A stretch of DNA of 64,000 nucleotides from Ruegeria sp. R14_0 (GTDB taxonomy: Bacteria > Pseudomonadota > Alphaproteobacteria > Rhodobacterales > Rhodobacteraceae). The translations under genes were made by a program, and so were the position numbers. The notes beneath the pieces were generated by a model. It saw nothing but the letters and a program-made list of their open reading frames with translations. It was not told where the DNA came from and did no database searches. The DNA lies in NCBI RefSeq assembly GCF_017743975.1, contig NZ_JAGHRC010000007.1, positions 62,001 through 126,000 on the forward strand, read 5' to 3'. Positions 1 to 8,940 of this stretch are shown one piece after another; the stretch's first letter is position 1, and every line of letters starts with the position of its first letter.

Positions 1-836
1 TCCGGATGATCGCAGGTCAAGGTCAGAACATTGGTGCGACCGTCAGAAAAGGGCAGGGGCATGGCCACATAGTCGGTCGCGCCTTTTGCCCGCAGATCCT
101 CCATGATCGGAAAGCTGTTATGGGGGTTGTCCGCATTCAGCCGCTGGCGCACGCCGCCCAGACCGTTCGATACATGGCGCAGAGGGCTGTTGATATAGGC
201 CGGGTGATCGTGGATTTCATAAGTGGGAACATTGGTCGAAATCTCAGCCTCGCCCTTTTCCCAGATATAGTGCTTGCCCGCGATCAGCGGATGCAGGGAC
301 CAGGTCAGTATGCTGAGCCGTTGAATGGCGATCCCGTGTTCCAGCATTTTCTCGGCCAGAGCCTGAGTGAACGCCTCAGGTGTGTCATTTTCCGACGCTC
401 CGCGCATCAGCCAGTCAATCAATGGACCGCTGATATTGCCATCCTCGGGGTCCCGCAGGGTGTTATCGCCCAAATCAATCTTGGTATAGGCATTGGGCAT
501 GAACCCGATATGGCCCTGAATCACAACGCTTTCAGGCAGCGCTTCTTCGTAGGCCCAGACGGAATTGGCCAACCGCTCGCCACCGAGGATCACGTCGTGA
601 TAGGTCGCTGTGCCCTTAAAGGGACAAAAGGTCTGCAATTCGGTCTCATCACTGAGCGCAATGCGCACGTCTTCGCGCGGGATGTAGATCGTCGGCGGAA
701 GCCGCGTTTCATACATCACCTTGGCATTGCTGCTTTCGGCCAACAGAACCTGATCCCGGTAAATGGCAATCTTACCGTTCAACCGTTCGACTGAGATCCC
801 ATAGCCTTTTGGTCTTGGAGTGGCGTGCACGTTCAT
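1..836 (-). CDS. DUF427 protein with cyclase-associated sensor region (3' end outside window)
   Basis: The reading frame stays open from the ATG at 836 to the window edge, so about 278 N-terminal residues are visible and the C-terminus is missing. Residues about 1-115 look like a DUF427 domain (WAYEEALPE, the FCPFKGTATY type core). After that comes a region (WLMRGASEN, LSILTWSLHPLIAGKHYIW, MPLPFSDGRTN) of the kind that precedes class III adenylate/guanylate cyclase domains in alphaproteobacteria. From this I infer that the missing part may be a cyclase catalytic domain. GGAGG abuts an ATG at 842 but lies six bases before the ATG at 836, which is therefore the likelier start. Substrate and role are unknown. 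Confidence 0.6.
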   Translation of the reverse strand, partial: MNVHATPRPKGYGISVERLNGKIAIYRDQVLLAESSNAKVMYETRLPPTIYIPREDVRIALSDETELQTFCPFKGTATYHDVILGGERLANSVWAYEEALPESVVIQGHIGFMPNAYTKIDLGDNTLRDPEDGNISGPLIDWLMRGASENDTPEAFTQALAEKMLEHGIAIQRLSILTWSLHPLIAGKHYIWEKGEAEISTNVPTYEIHDHPAYINSPLRHVSNGLGGVRQRLNADNPHNSFPIMEDLRAKGATDYVAMPLPFSDGRTNVLTLTCDHP

Positions 837-941
837 CGTCATCCTCCCTGGCGCGGGTCTATATAGGATGGGCTTTGAAACGCGGTTTTCCAAGAGGTGA
901 TCCCGGCATTTTTACCGCACATCAGCTGTGCGATCGCAAGC

Positions 942-1646
942 TCAGACCATCTGGATCACATCTTTTTCGATGGACAGCATATAGCCCTTCTTGGCGATGT
1001 TCTTGACCAGTAACTCGCTGACCATCTGATTGCCCAAGGCGTCGCGAAGGCGTTTGATCCGCGTCGCGCCGGCGGCCTCGTCACAATCGGCGGCGCTTTT
1101 GCCCGAGATCATCGCCTCGATCTGAGCACCAGACAGAACTTCGTCATCCAACCGGGATTCGGCCAGGACCGACAGGGTCTCCATCGCGGCTGGGGTCAAC
1201 TTAAAGTCCATGTTGTTCATATAGACGGTGTTTTCCTCGCGGCTGATCAACAGAGAGGTCACCTGAATTCCGGTGCGTTCGATCTGAGCCATCCGGCGGT
1301 TCAACAAGACTAGCATCACCAGAAACACCAATGCAGCCACAAGCATCGCGCTGGCAAAGACCAGCAGCACGTAGATCACCATTCGGTAGCTCGCCAATGT
1401 ATCGGCAAAGGCGGTGCCGGACTGCGCCAGGATCTCAAGCAGGCGAATCTCGGTCTGCGAGGTCAGGTCGCTTTCGACGAACAACCACTCGACCCGCGCA
1501 TTGAAGGCGTTGGCGTCTGGCAGGGTCCAGAACAGAAAGACGGCGGCTGTGATCAGGATCAAAACGATTGCCGCGATACCCGCGCCGACCAGCCGTGTGC
1601 CTGATCGCCGTGCGTCAGTAACGGAGATAGAATTGTCCGGCATTGG
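942..1646 (-). CDS. Membrane-anchored winged-helix DNA-binding protein
   Basis: This 234-residue protein has a hydrophobic segment at about residues 17-39, a short non-cytoplasmic loop rich in acidic residues, a second long hydrophobic segment at about 88-113, and then a C-terminal cytoplasmic domain. The last 80 residues resemble an OmpR-type winged helix (LTPAAMETLSVLAE, then TRIKRLRDALGNQ and a wing ending AKKGYML). It looks like a one-component regulator held in the inner membrane, with the DNA-binding domain at the C-terminus, the reverse of ToxR. A start at 1691 is also open, but GGAAGG four bases before the ATG at 1646 favours the shorter form. It overlaps the upstream small secreted protein gene by 32 bases, which suggests coupled translation. 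The target is unknown. Confidence 0.6.
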   Translation of the reverse strand, partial: PMPDNSISVTDARRSGTRLVGAGIAAIVLILITAAVFLFWTLPDANAFNARVEWLFVESDLTSQTEIRLLEILAQSGTAFADTLASYRMVIYVLLVFASAMLVAALVFLVMLVLLNRRMAQIERTGIQVTSLLISREENTVYMNNMDFKLTPAAMETLSVLAESRLDDEVLSGAQIEAMISGKSAADCDEAAGATRIKRLRDALGNQMVSELLVKNIAKKGYMLSIEKDVIQMV

Positions 1647-1899
1647 CCTTCCTTTTATCCAATCCTTCCGGCCCGAAAACGGACATGACATTCAGCAATG
1701 TCCAGCCAGATGCGCTGAGGCGTTGTGAGACCTCTTGCTGGGCCTGGCCCTTGTCACAGGCCGAAACCTGCATCACGCCATAGTGCAGCCGCAGCGGATT
1801 GTCCTGCTTGGCCTTGTAATCCGCGTAGCACTCGGCCGCGGCCGCGGTGCCAAGCGATATCAGGGCCGCAGTGGCCAGAGAAGAGAGGATCGGTTTCAT
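1615..1899 (-). CDS. Small secreted protein, unknown function
   Basis: This 94-residue protein has a clear signal peptide (MKPILSSLATAALISLG, with cleavage likely after AAA) and a mature part of about 70 residues with two cysteines (ECYADYKAKQ, VSACDKGQ) that could form one disulfide. It should be periplasmic or secreted. ATGs at 1917 and 1908 are in frame, but the one at 1899 has AGGA eight bases upstream and puts the signal peptide at the very N-terminus. Its 3' end overlaps the start of the membrane winged-helix gene. The two may work together, for example as an envelope signal and its sensor, but that is inference. I do not recognise the family. Confidence 0.55.
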   Translation of the reverse strand: MKPILSSLATAALISLGTAAAAECYADYKAKQDNPLRLHYGVMQVSACDKGQAQQEVSQRLSASGWTLLNVMSVFGPEGLDKRKANAGQFYLRY

Positions 1900-2076
1900 A
1901 GGCTGCATCCTGCGCATGGGTTTGCCGGATATTCAATAACCCAAGGGGTTTGAGGCGGCTGATATTGGATAACACTGCCCCGTTATTGCTTGTCTGAGGG
2001 GGACAGACCCAACGTCGGTGCATCACGTTTGCGGTCTGTGCCGGATCGCCCCTAAACACCAGGAAGGACACGCATC

Positions 2077-2544
2077 ATGCACCGGAAGTTCATCGCCCTT
2101 GTCGTTGCCACCGCAATCACAATCACTGGCGTCTCGGCCTCACAGGCGCGGGCGGCGGATGCCAAGGATATTCTTGGCGGGCTTGCCGCCATCGCGATCA
2201 TTGGCGCGGGGGTCCATTACTATAACAAGGAACAGCGCAAGCAGCGGGCGTCGCGCCAACAGACCTATACGCAGCAACCTTATGTCGCGCGGCCCAACTA
2301 TCCGGTGCGGCCATTGCCGCAGCATGTTGCGCGCTATGACCTGCCGCAGCAATGTCTGCGCAACTACAATGCGTACTCGAACAATCAACCGCTTCTGGCG
2401 CCGAATTGCCTCAAGAAGCATTACAAACACGCCAATAGCCTGCCGCAAGAGTGCAAGGTCGGTTTCTGGAATGGCAAAAAGGTGAAGCGGGCATACGAAC
2501 CCGCATGCCTGCGCCAGCAAGGATACCGCGTCGTTTACAAGTAA
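2077..2544 (+). CDS. Secreted cysteine-containing protein, unknown function
   Basis: This 155-residue protein begins with a signal peptide (to about residue 26, ASQARA) followed by a short glycine/isoleucine-rich hydrophobic stretch (ILGGLAAIAIIGAG). The middle is rich in Gln, Arg, Tyr and Pro. The C-terminal half has four cysteines (QQCLRNY, APNCLKK, QECKVG, PACLRQQ) spaced for two disulfides. It is probably a periplasmic or outer-envelope protein of a type common in Rhodobacteraceae. It is a single gene closed by a strong terminator at 2586-2616. I cannot assign a function. Confidence 0.55.
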   Translation: MHRKFIALVVATAITITGVSASQARAADAKDILGGLAAIAIIGAGVHYYNKEQRKQRASRQQTYTQQPYVARPNYPVRPLPQHVARYDLPQQCLRNYNAYSNNQPLLAPNCLKKHYKHANSLPQECKVGFWNGKKVKRAYEPACLRQQGYRVVYK

Positions 2545-2585
2545 TCACTTTCGAGCAGGAGCGGTGCCACAGAAGCGCCGCGCGG

Positions 2586-2616
2586 GAGAGGGCGGCGCAA
2601 GCTGCCCTCTCTTTTT
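2586..2616 (+). terminator. Rho-independent terminator after the secreted protein gene
   Basis: An 11-bp stem (2586-2596 with 2601-2611, one G-T pair) closes on a GCAA tetraloop and is followed by five T. It separates the secreted protein gene from rnhB, so rnhB probably has its own promoter in 2617-2654 or relies on read-through. Confidence 0.85.
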
Positions 2617-2654
2617 GTCTTGCGATATGGCGCGAAACGCGGTTTTCGGTGGTT

Positions 2655-3272
2655 ATGACAAGTCCGGATTATTCGATTGAGCAGGCAGCGGTGGCACAAG
2701 GTTATGTGCGGATTGCCGGTGTGGATGAGGTTGGCCGCGGACCTTTGGCCGGGCCTGTGGTTGCAGCGGCCGTTGTTCTGAACCCAGAAGATATTCCTGA
2801 GGGGCTAAACGATTCCAAGAAGCTGACGGCCAAACGGCGAGTTGCATTGGATGCTGCTGTGCGCGACCGGGCCGAGTTCGCCATTGCTGAGGCTTCGGTG
2901 GCTGAGATTGACGAACACAACATCTTACGAGCCTCGCATCTGGCGATGGAACGCGCGGTCGCCGCCTTGGACCCTCCGCCGGATTACCTGCTGATCGACG
3001 GCAACATGATCCCGCGCGGGCTGACGATCCCGGCGCAGGCGGTTGTCAAAGGCGACGCGCATTCGGTGTCGATTGCGGCGGCTTCGATCATCGCGAAAAA
3101 CTGGCGCGATCAACTGATGGTGGATTTGGCGCAACAGCATCCCGGCTATGGATGGGAAAAGAATGCAGGCTATCCGTCAAAACAACACAGAGAAGCGCTG
3201 CAAAATCTCGGGGTGACCCCACATCATAGGCGTTCCTTCAAGCCGGTACACAATATCTTGTATCAAGAGTAA
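2655..3272 (+). CDS. rnhB: Ribonuclease HII
   Basis: RNase HII (205 residues) cuts the RNA strand of RNA-DNA hybrids and removes single ribonucleotides misincorporated into DNA. The N-terminal motif GVDEVGRGPLAGPV carries the first catalytic Asp-Glu pair. NDSKKL and the later YLLIDGN and KGDAHSVSIAAASI IAK segments are typical of the family. The frame is open far upstream to 2451, but the family start fits the ATG at 2655; the upstream frame runs through another gene and its terminator. It stands directly upstream of ccrM, separated by a 107-base promoter region. Confidence 0.93.
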   Translation: MTSPDYSIEQAAVAQGYVRIAGVDEVGRGPLAGPVVAAAVVLNPEDIPEGLNDSKKLTAKRRVALDAAVRDRAEFAIAEASVAEIDEHNILRASHLAMERAVAALDPPPDYLLIDGNMIPRGLTIPAQAVVKGDAHSVSIAAASIIAKNWRDQLMVDLAQQHPGYGWEKNAGYPSKQHREALQNLGVTPHHRRSFKPVHNILYQE

Positions 3273-3285
3273 ATCGTAAGTCGCT

Positions 3286-3324
3286 GATTCAAAAAAGAAA
3301 TTGACGGCGAATCGTCTTTGACTC
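3286..3324 (+). promoter_or_regulatory. Cluster of three GANTC sites in the ccrM promoter region
   Basis: Three GANTC sequences, the recognition site expected for the CcrM enzyme encoded just downstream, lie within 39 bases: GATTC at 3286-3290, GAATC at 3309-3313 and GACTC at 3320-3324. They sit 56-94 bases before the ccrM start. In Caulobacter the ccrM promoter and leader are themselves controlled by methylation at such sites. The same feedback is inferred here. Confidence 0.6.
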
Positions 3325-3370
3325 ATCCTTGTCTCAACCAAATGAGCGCAAAAGCGCCGTGGATACTTGA

Positions 3371-4480
<1,110 letters not shown>

Positions 4481-4531
4481 TTTCACGAACACCGCCGGTG
4501 CCTGTGGCCTGACACAAGGCACTTAGCCTTG

Positions 4532-4560
4532 CCCCGCCGATCTCGGCGGGGTCTTTTGTT
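4532..4560 (+). terminator. Rho-independent terminator after ccrM
   Basis: An 8-bp GC-rich perfect stem (4532-4539 with 4544-4551) with loop ATCT is followed by TCTTTTGTTTTG. It ends ccrM transcription before the cyclase gene. Confidence 0.85.
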
Positions 4561-4624
4561 TTGTTGCCCTGCCGGTTCCGATATGAGAGTCCTTGTCCTG
4601 CTGCGCACGGAAGGAGCCTCGGCC

Positions 4625-6007
4625 ATGTCGGATACCACAGCCAGCGAATCCCGTCTTGAACGGTTCTCAATCACCAAGCCGGATGTGTACGATCTAGACA
4701 ACAAGTACACTGAAGCCGCGTTGGAACGGCACAAGCGCGAAGGGCTGGAACTGGCCGTCCGCGCACGCTGGATCGCGATGGGCCTGACCGGCATTCTGCT
4801 GGTATACCTGAACCCGCATTGGGAGGTGCTGTGGTACCACTTCATCCTGCTGTTGATCTGCGCGAATGGCTGGCTGATCCAGCGCGCCGGTCGAGTGGGG
4901 CAGTCGCGGGTCGAGCTGTTGCTAATCTTCGTAGACCTGCTGATCATGACCTTGGGGATGATCGTACCCAACCCGTTCAGCGATGACGTGCGGCCACTGG
5001 CCATGCAGTACCGGTTCGATAACTTCCAGTATTTCTTCATCATTCTGGCGGCTGGCACGCTGGCCTATTCCTGGCGAACGGTTGTCGCCATCGGGTCGTG
5101 GACCGTGATGATGTGGACCGCGGGCTGGGTGATTGCATGGTGGGTGGCAACGCCGATCCCCGGTATCAGCGAGCGTGTGGCCGAAGCGCTGGTGGGTTAT
5201 CCGGATGTCGCGGAATCGCTGGACCCGAACAGTTTCATGCCAGAGCTGCGCATTCAGCAGGTCATCGTTTTCATGATGGTTGCTGTCACGCTTGGCATTT
5301 CAATGCGGCGGCTCAACCGGTTGTTGATGACCAATGCTGGGTTAGAGAGAGAGCGGGCGAACCTGTCGCGGTATTTCTCGCCGAACGTCGTGGACGAGCT
5401 AAGCCAGAACGACGAACCCCTCAAGCAGGTCCGTAAGGAAAACATAGCTGTCCTGTTCATCGACATTGTCGGCTTTACCCGGTTTGCCGCAGGTCGTGAT
5501 CCCTATGATGTGATCGAGGTTCTGCGCGGCTTCCACGCCCGCATGGAGACCGAGGTGTTCCGCCATCATGGCACTTTGGACAAATACCTGGGCGATGGGC
5601 TGATGGCCACGTTTGGCACGCCAGTACCGACGCCGCTGGATGCCACCAACGCGGTCGCCTGCGCACGTGATATGGTCGGCGTGATCGACCGCTGGAATCT
5701 TGAACGGCGACGCGCGGGGGAGCCTGAGATTCACGTGGGGATCGGTGTGCACTATGGGTCTGTGGTTTTGGGCGACATCGGGGCGAACCGGTTGGAATTT
5801 GCGGTGATCGGGGATGCTGTGAATGTCTCGGCCAAGCTTGAGGCGCTGACCCGCGATCTTGGAGCGCGGGTGGTGCTGAGCGATGCGGTACGCGCGCAAC
5901 TGGAGCAAGAAGGCAACACCGCCGCCGAACTGATGGTGGGTTTTGCCAAACACCCAAACCAACCTGTGCGCGGGGTTCAGACCCCTATGGATATTTGGGC
6001 GAGCTAG
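4625..6007 (+). CDS. Membrane class III adenylate/guanylate cyclase
   Basis: This 460-residue protein should make cAMP or cGMP from ATP or GTP. Roughly residues 40-235 contain about six hydrophobic segments forming a membrane domain, followed by a linker (NLSRYFSPNVVDEL) and a cyclase catalytic domain. Both metal-binding aspartates are present (FIDIVGFTRF near 280 and KYLGDGLMATF near 323). In the transition-state motif the usual N-x3-R reads NVSAK, so the arginine is replaced by lysine. That may weaken or alter activity. GGAAGGAG eight bases upstream supports the ATG at 4625 over an in-frame start at 4529, which lies in the ccrM terminator. It converges on alkB. Confidence 0.85.
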   Translation: MSDTTASESRLERFSITKPDVYDLDNKYTEAALERHKREGLELAVRARWIAMGLTGILLVYLNPHWEVLWYHFILLLICANGWLIQRAGRVGQSRVELLLIFVDLLIMTLGMIVPNPFSDDVRPLAMQYRFDNFQYFFIILAAGTLAYSWRTVVAIGSWTVMMWTAGWVIAWWVATPIPGISERVAEALVGYPDVAESLDPNSFMPELRIQQVIVFMMVAVTLGISMRRLNRLLMTNAGLERERANLSRYFSPNVVDELSQNDEPLKQVRKENIAVLFIDIVGFTRFAAGRDPYDVIEVLRGFHARMETEVFRHHGTLDKYLGDGLMATFGTPVPTPLDATNAVACARDMVGVIDRWNLERRRAGEPEIHVGIGVHYGSVVLGDIGANRLEFAVIGDAVNVSAKLEALTRDLGARVVLSDAVRAQLEQEGNTAAELMVGFAKHPNQPVRGVQTPMDIWAS

Positions 6008-6063
6008 GTGGGCTCCCGCCGATCTGATACGCATCCGAGATGCGGGTCATCCCGTTGGGCCGG

Positions 6064-6085
6064 GCAGCGCGCTGGCGCGCGCTGC
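6064..6085 (-). terminator. Hairpin just after the alkB stop (possible terminator)
   Basis: A perfect 9-bp stem (6064-6072 with 6077-6085, loop TGGC) starts two bases beyond the alkB stop, between the convergent cyclase and alkB genes. There is no T-run, so it may protect the mRNA 3' end or need Rho rather than act as a classical terminator. Confidence 0.4.
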
Positions 6086-6087
6086 GG

Positions 6088-7224
6088 TCAGGGTCGTGGC
6101 AACGGGTTCAACGATTTGTTGTATGGCATCCAATCGGTGACTTCGGGGTAGTGCTGACGCCGCCATGCCCGAACGCGGGGGTTCATGACGCGACGCCAAA
6201 GCGGCGGGATCATCGCAGCGACGGTCATTACCGGATAACCATAGGGCAGTTGGGGCGCAGTGTCTTCGGAATGGTGCTGCAACAACGGAAAGCGCCGGTT
6301 GGGTTTGTAGTGATGGTCAGAATGACGCTGAAGGTTGATCAGCAGCCAGTTCGACGCTTTTTGCGAGGCGTTCCACGAATGGCGCGGTTGGACGTGTTCG
6401 TATTTGCCGTCACCAAGGTGCTTGCGCGTCAGACCGTAGTGTTCGACGTAATTCACAAGCTCCAGCTGCCATATGGCGACACCCGCTTGAAGTAGGAAGA
6501 AGGCAACGCCGGACCATCCTCCGATCAAGCAAGCCAGCACAAGCATGGCCGCCTGCAGCGCCCAATACCGCCAGAACGGGTTGGCCAGATCGGTCCAGGG
6601 GCGCTGCTTGCGCGCCAGTTTGTCCTTTTCCGCTTGAAAGCCGGAGGCGAGGCATTGCCACAGCACACGTGGGTAGAAGCGGTGAAAGCCTTCGTTGTAC
6701 CGTGCGGTGACCGGATCGCGTGGTGTGCCGACATAACGGTGATGGACCAGAAGATGTTCGGACCGGAAGTGTGAATACAACACCATCGCCAGCAGAATGT
6801 CGCCAAGCCAGCGTTCGAACCGGCCTTTTTGGTGCATCAACTCGTGGCTGTAGTTGATGCCGATTGTGCCTGAGATCACGCCCATGCCGAAGAACAGGCC
6901 TATCTTGGCCAGGACTGACAGATGATCGGTATTTGTCGCGTACCAGATCAGACCAAAAAGCGTGAAAAACTGAACCGGCACCCAAGCTTTGGTTAGCAGG
7001 ATGTACCATTTCAGAACGCCGTCAGATGTGTCAGGATTTGCGTTTTCAAGGTTCAGACCAGTCAACCGATCCAATACCGCAAAGGCCCACCATGTAGAAA
7101 GCGGTACCAATACCACCCACCAGCCGCCCGCGTAGGCGGTGATCCAAATCAACGGGATCAGCAGGAAGGACACCCAGAACGGCAGGGCTGCTTGCCAGCG
7201 TGACAGACTGTCTGATGCGATCAT
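6088..7224 (-). CDS. alkB: Alkane 1-monooxygenase (AlkB family)
   Basis: AlkB is an inner-membrane non-haem di-iron enzyme that hydroxylates the terminal carbon of medium-chain alkanes, using electrons from rubredoxin. The 378-residue protein has the histidine boxes HELMHQ, HLLVHHRYVG and LQRHSDHHYK, plus the AlkB-specific NYVEHYGL motif. Several hydrophobic segments fill the N-terminal half. GGAG six bases before the ATG at 7224 supports the start. No rubredoxin, rubredoxin reductase or alcohol dehydrogenase lies beside it, so electron partners must be encoded elsewhere. The gene stands between convergent and unrelated genes. Confidence 0.9.
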   Translation of the reverse strand: MIASDSLSRWQAALPFWVSFLLIPLIWITAYAGGWWVVLVPLSTWWAFAVLDRLTGLNLENANPDTSDGVLKWYILLTKAWVPVQFFTLFGLIWYATNTDHLSVLAKIGLFFGMGVISGTIGINYSHELMHQKGRFERWLGDILLAMVLYSHFRSEHLLVHHRYVGTPRDPVTARYNEGFHRFYPRVLWQCLASGFQAEKDKLARKQRPWTDLANPFWRYWALQAAMLVLACLIGGWSGVAFFLLQAGVAIWQLELVNYVEHYGLTRKHLGDGKYEHVQPRHSWNASQKASNWLLINLQRHSDHHYKPNRRFPLLQHHSEDTAPQLPYGYPVMTVAAMIPPLWRRVMNPRVRAWRRQHYPEVTDWMPYNKSLNPLPRP

Positions 7225-7282
7225 TTAGCGCTCCGAACAATTGTGGTCAGATTAGACCCTGCAAGCGTTCTGGCACAATGGG

Positions 7283-8338
7283 TTACGTCGCGCGCCAGAG
7301 ATCATACGCTTTGCGCATCACTGTGGGCAGGTCACTGGGGCGGAATCTATGTTTATCGATGACGACCATGTCCTCATGTGGCTGGTCGGTGGGCAGATTG
7401 GCCGTCCAGATGCGCAGGATCAGGTGGAAATGGGTAAAGGTGTGGCGCACCTCGCCGGACAAAAGCTGCCAATCCGTTGAGAATGGTGGGCTTTCAACAG
7501 GCGCTTCAGACCACTCGGATCCCGGCCAGCCCAGCATTCCGCCCAGCAGGCCTTTGTCGGGACGGCGTTCCAGCAGAAAGGCTCCGTCGCTGCCTTGGGC
7601 GATATAGACATGGCCGTATCGGGTGGGCTTGGGCTTTTTTGGGGTTTTGCGCGGTAGTTCGGCTTGGGTGCCCGCCAAACGCGCCGCGCAAGGATCGCGG
7701 AGCGGGCAGATGCCGCAGGCCGGCGATTTCGGCGTGCAAATCGTGGCCCCCAGATCCATGACCGCCTGGGCATAGTCCCCGGGGCGAAGGCCCGGCGTCA
7801 ACGCGGCGGCCTTGTCTTTGAGCAGCGGCTTTGAGCCAGGCAGCGGGTCGTGGATGTTGTAAAGGCGAGACATCACCCGTTCGACATTGCCGTCCAGCAC
7901 GGTTTCGGGTTGATCAAAGGCAATGGCCGAGATCGCAGCTGCGGTATAGGGACCGATCCCCGGCAGTTTTAGCAGCGCGTCGTAAGTGTTTGGGAACTGT
8001 CCACTGTATTCTTCGGCCACGACTCGGGCGCATTTCAGCAGGTTCCGCGCGCGGGCGTAATACCCCAGACCAGCCCATTCCCCCATAACCTGATCATCCG
8101 GGGCCGCGGCCAGCGCCGCGACCGTGGGCCAGCGTGTGGTAAAGCGCATGAAATAGTCACGTACGGCCGCAACAGTGGTCTGCTGCAGCATGACCTCGGA
8201 CAGCCAGACTCGATAGGGGTCGGGCAACACTCCGGCGACCCGGTCTGCTGGACCGACACGCCAGGGCATCTCGCGGGCGTGGCGGTCGTACCAGTGCAGC
8301 AGAGCGCCGCTCACGTCGAATTCAGCAGAGTCACGCAA
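7283..8338 (-). CDS. mutY: A/G-specific adenine glycosylase MutY
   Basis: MutY removes adenine mispaired with 8-oxoguanine. The 351-residue protein has the SEVMLQQT segment with the catalytic glutamate, the helix-hairpin-helix LPGIGPYTA, the catalytic Asp in VLDGNVERV, and a 4Fe-4S loop with C-x6-C-x2-C-x5-C spacing (CTPKSPAC, CGICPLRDPC). A C-terminal NUDIX-like domain begins near residue 235 (GHVYIAQ). It is divergent from the DciA-like gene with 81 bases between the starts, so the two promoters share that gap. Confidence 0.93.
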   Translation of the reverse strand: MRDSAEFDVSGALLHWYDRHAREMPWRVGPADRVAGVLPDPYRVWLSEVMLQQTTVAAVRDYFMRFTTRWPTVAALAAAPDDQVMGEWAGLGYYARARNLLKCARVVAEEYSGQFPNTYDALLKLPGIGPYTAAAISAIAFDQPETVLDGNVERVMSRLYNIHDPLPGSKPLLKDKAAALTPGLRPGDYAQAVMDLGATICTPKSPACGICPLRDPCAARLAGTQAELPRKTPKKPKPTRYGHVYIAQGSDGAFLLERRPDKGLLGGMLGWPGSEWSEAPVESPPFSTDWQLLSGEVRHTFTHFHLILRIWTANLPTDQPHEDMVVIDKHRFRPSDLPTVMRKAYDLWRAT

Positions 8339-8419
8339 GTTTTATCTATCTCCCTGTCGGGTTTCGCTGGCGCCCGGTGTCCTGCCCTTTACAATAGCGG
8401 CGCAGGAGTTGGAAACCAG

Positions 8420-8926
8420 ATGCAGCGCAGACGTTCTTCGACCCGCGGGTTCAAACGCACCGCGACATTGCTGAACGACCAGATCAGGCGCGCCGGTGAA
8501 AGCCGGGGTTTCGCCGTGTCGCGCTTGTTGACCCATTGGTCTGAAATCGTGGGGCAGGACATGGCTGCCATCGCGCGGCCCGTGAACGTGGGCTATGGCA
8601 AGGGTGGAATTGGTGCCACGCTGACGGTGCTGACCACCGGCCCGCAGGCCCCATTGCTGGAAATGCAAAAGGAACAGCTGCGCGGCAAGGTGAACGCGGT
8701 TTACGGCTATAACGCCATCAGCCGGGTCCGCATCACACAGACCGCTCCGACAGGATTTGCCGAGGGGCAGGCCAGTTTCGACCACAAGCCGAAACAGGCG
8801 AAACCCAAGATCGAACCAGAAATCGAAGCCGAGGCGAACCGGACGGCGCAGGATGTCACAGATAGTGATCTGCGTGCCGCCCTTGAACGTCTGGGCCGTA
8901 ACGTTTTATCCAAGCAAAAACGCTGA
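8420..8926 (+). CDS. DUF721 (DciA-like) protein
   Basis: This 168-residue protein has the DUF721 layout: an N-terminal basic helix region (TATLLNDQIRRAGE), the conserved WSEIVGQDMA block, and a compact alpha/beta part ending near residue 105 (AISRVRI). A charged Lys/Glu-rich tail follows. In other bacteria DUF721 proteins (DciA) interact with the replicative helicase; whether this shorter homologue does so is inference. AGGAG lies 11 bases before the ATG at 8420, and the longer frame from 8279 would run into mutY. It precedes the DsbA-like gene by 14 bases and is probably co-transcribed with it. Confidence 0.72.
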   Translation: MQRRRSSTRGFKRTATLLNDQIRRAGESRGFAVSRLLTHWSEIVGQDMAAIARPVNVGYGKGGIGATLTVLTTGPQAPLLEMQKEQLRGKVNAVYGYNAISRVRITQTAPTGFAEGQASFDHKPKQAKPKIEPEIEAEANRTAQDVTDSDLRAALERLGRNVLSKQKR

Positions 8927-8940
8927 GAAAGGGCTGAGAC

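Noticed and set aside
6-794. 262-codon plus-strand open frame
   Set aside because: It is antisense to the DUF427 gene, which has recognisable domain motifs and a ribosome site.
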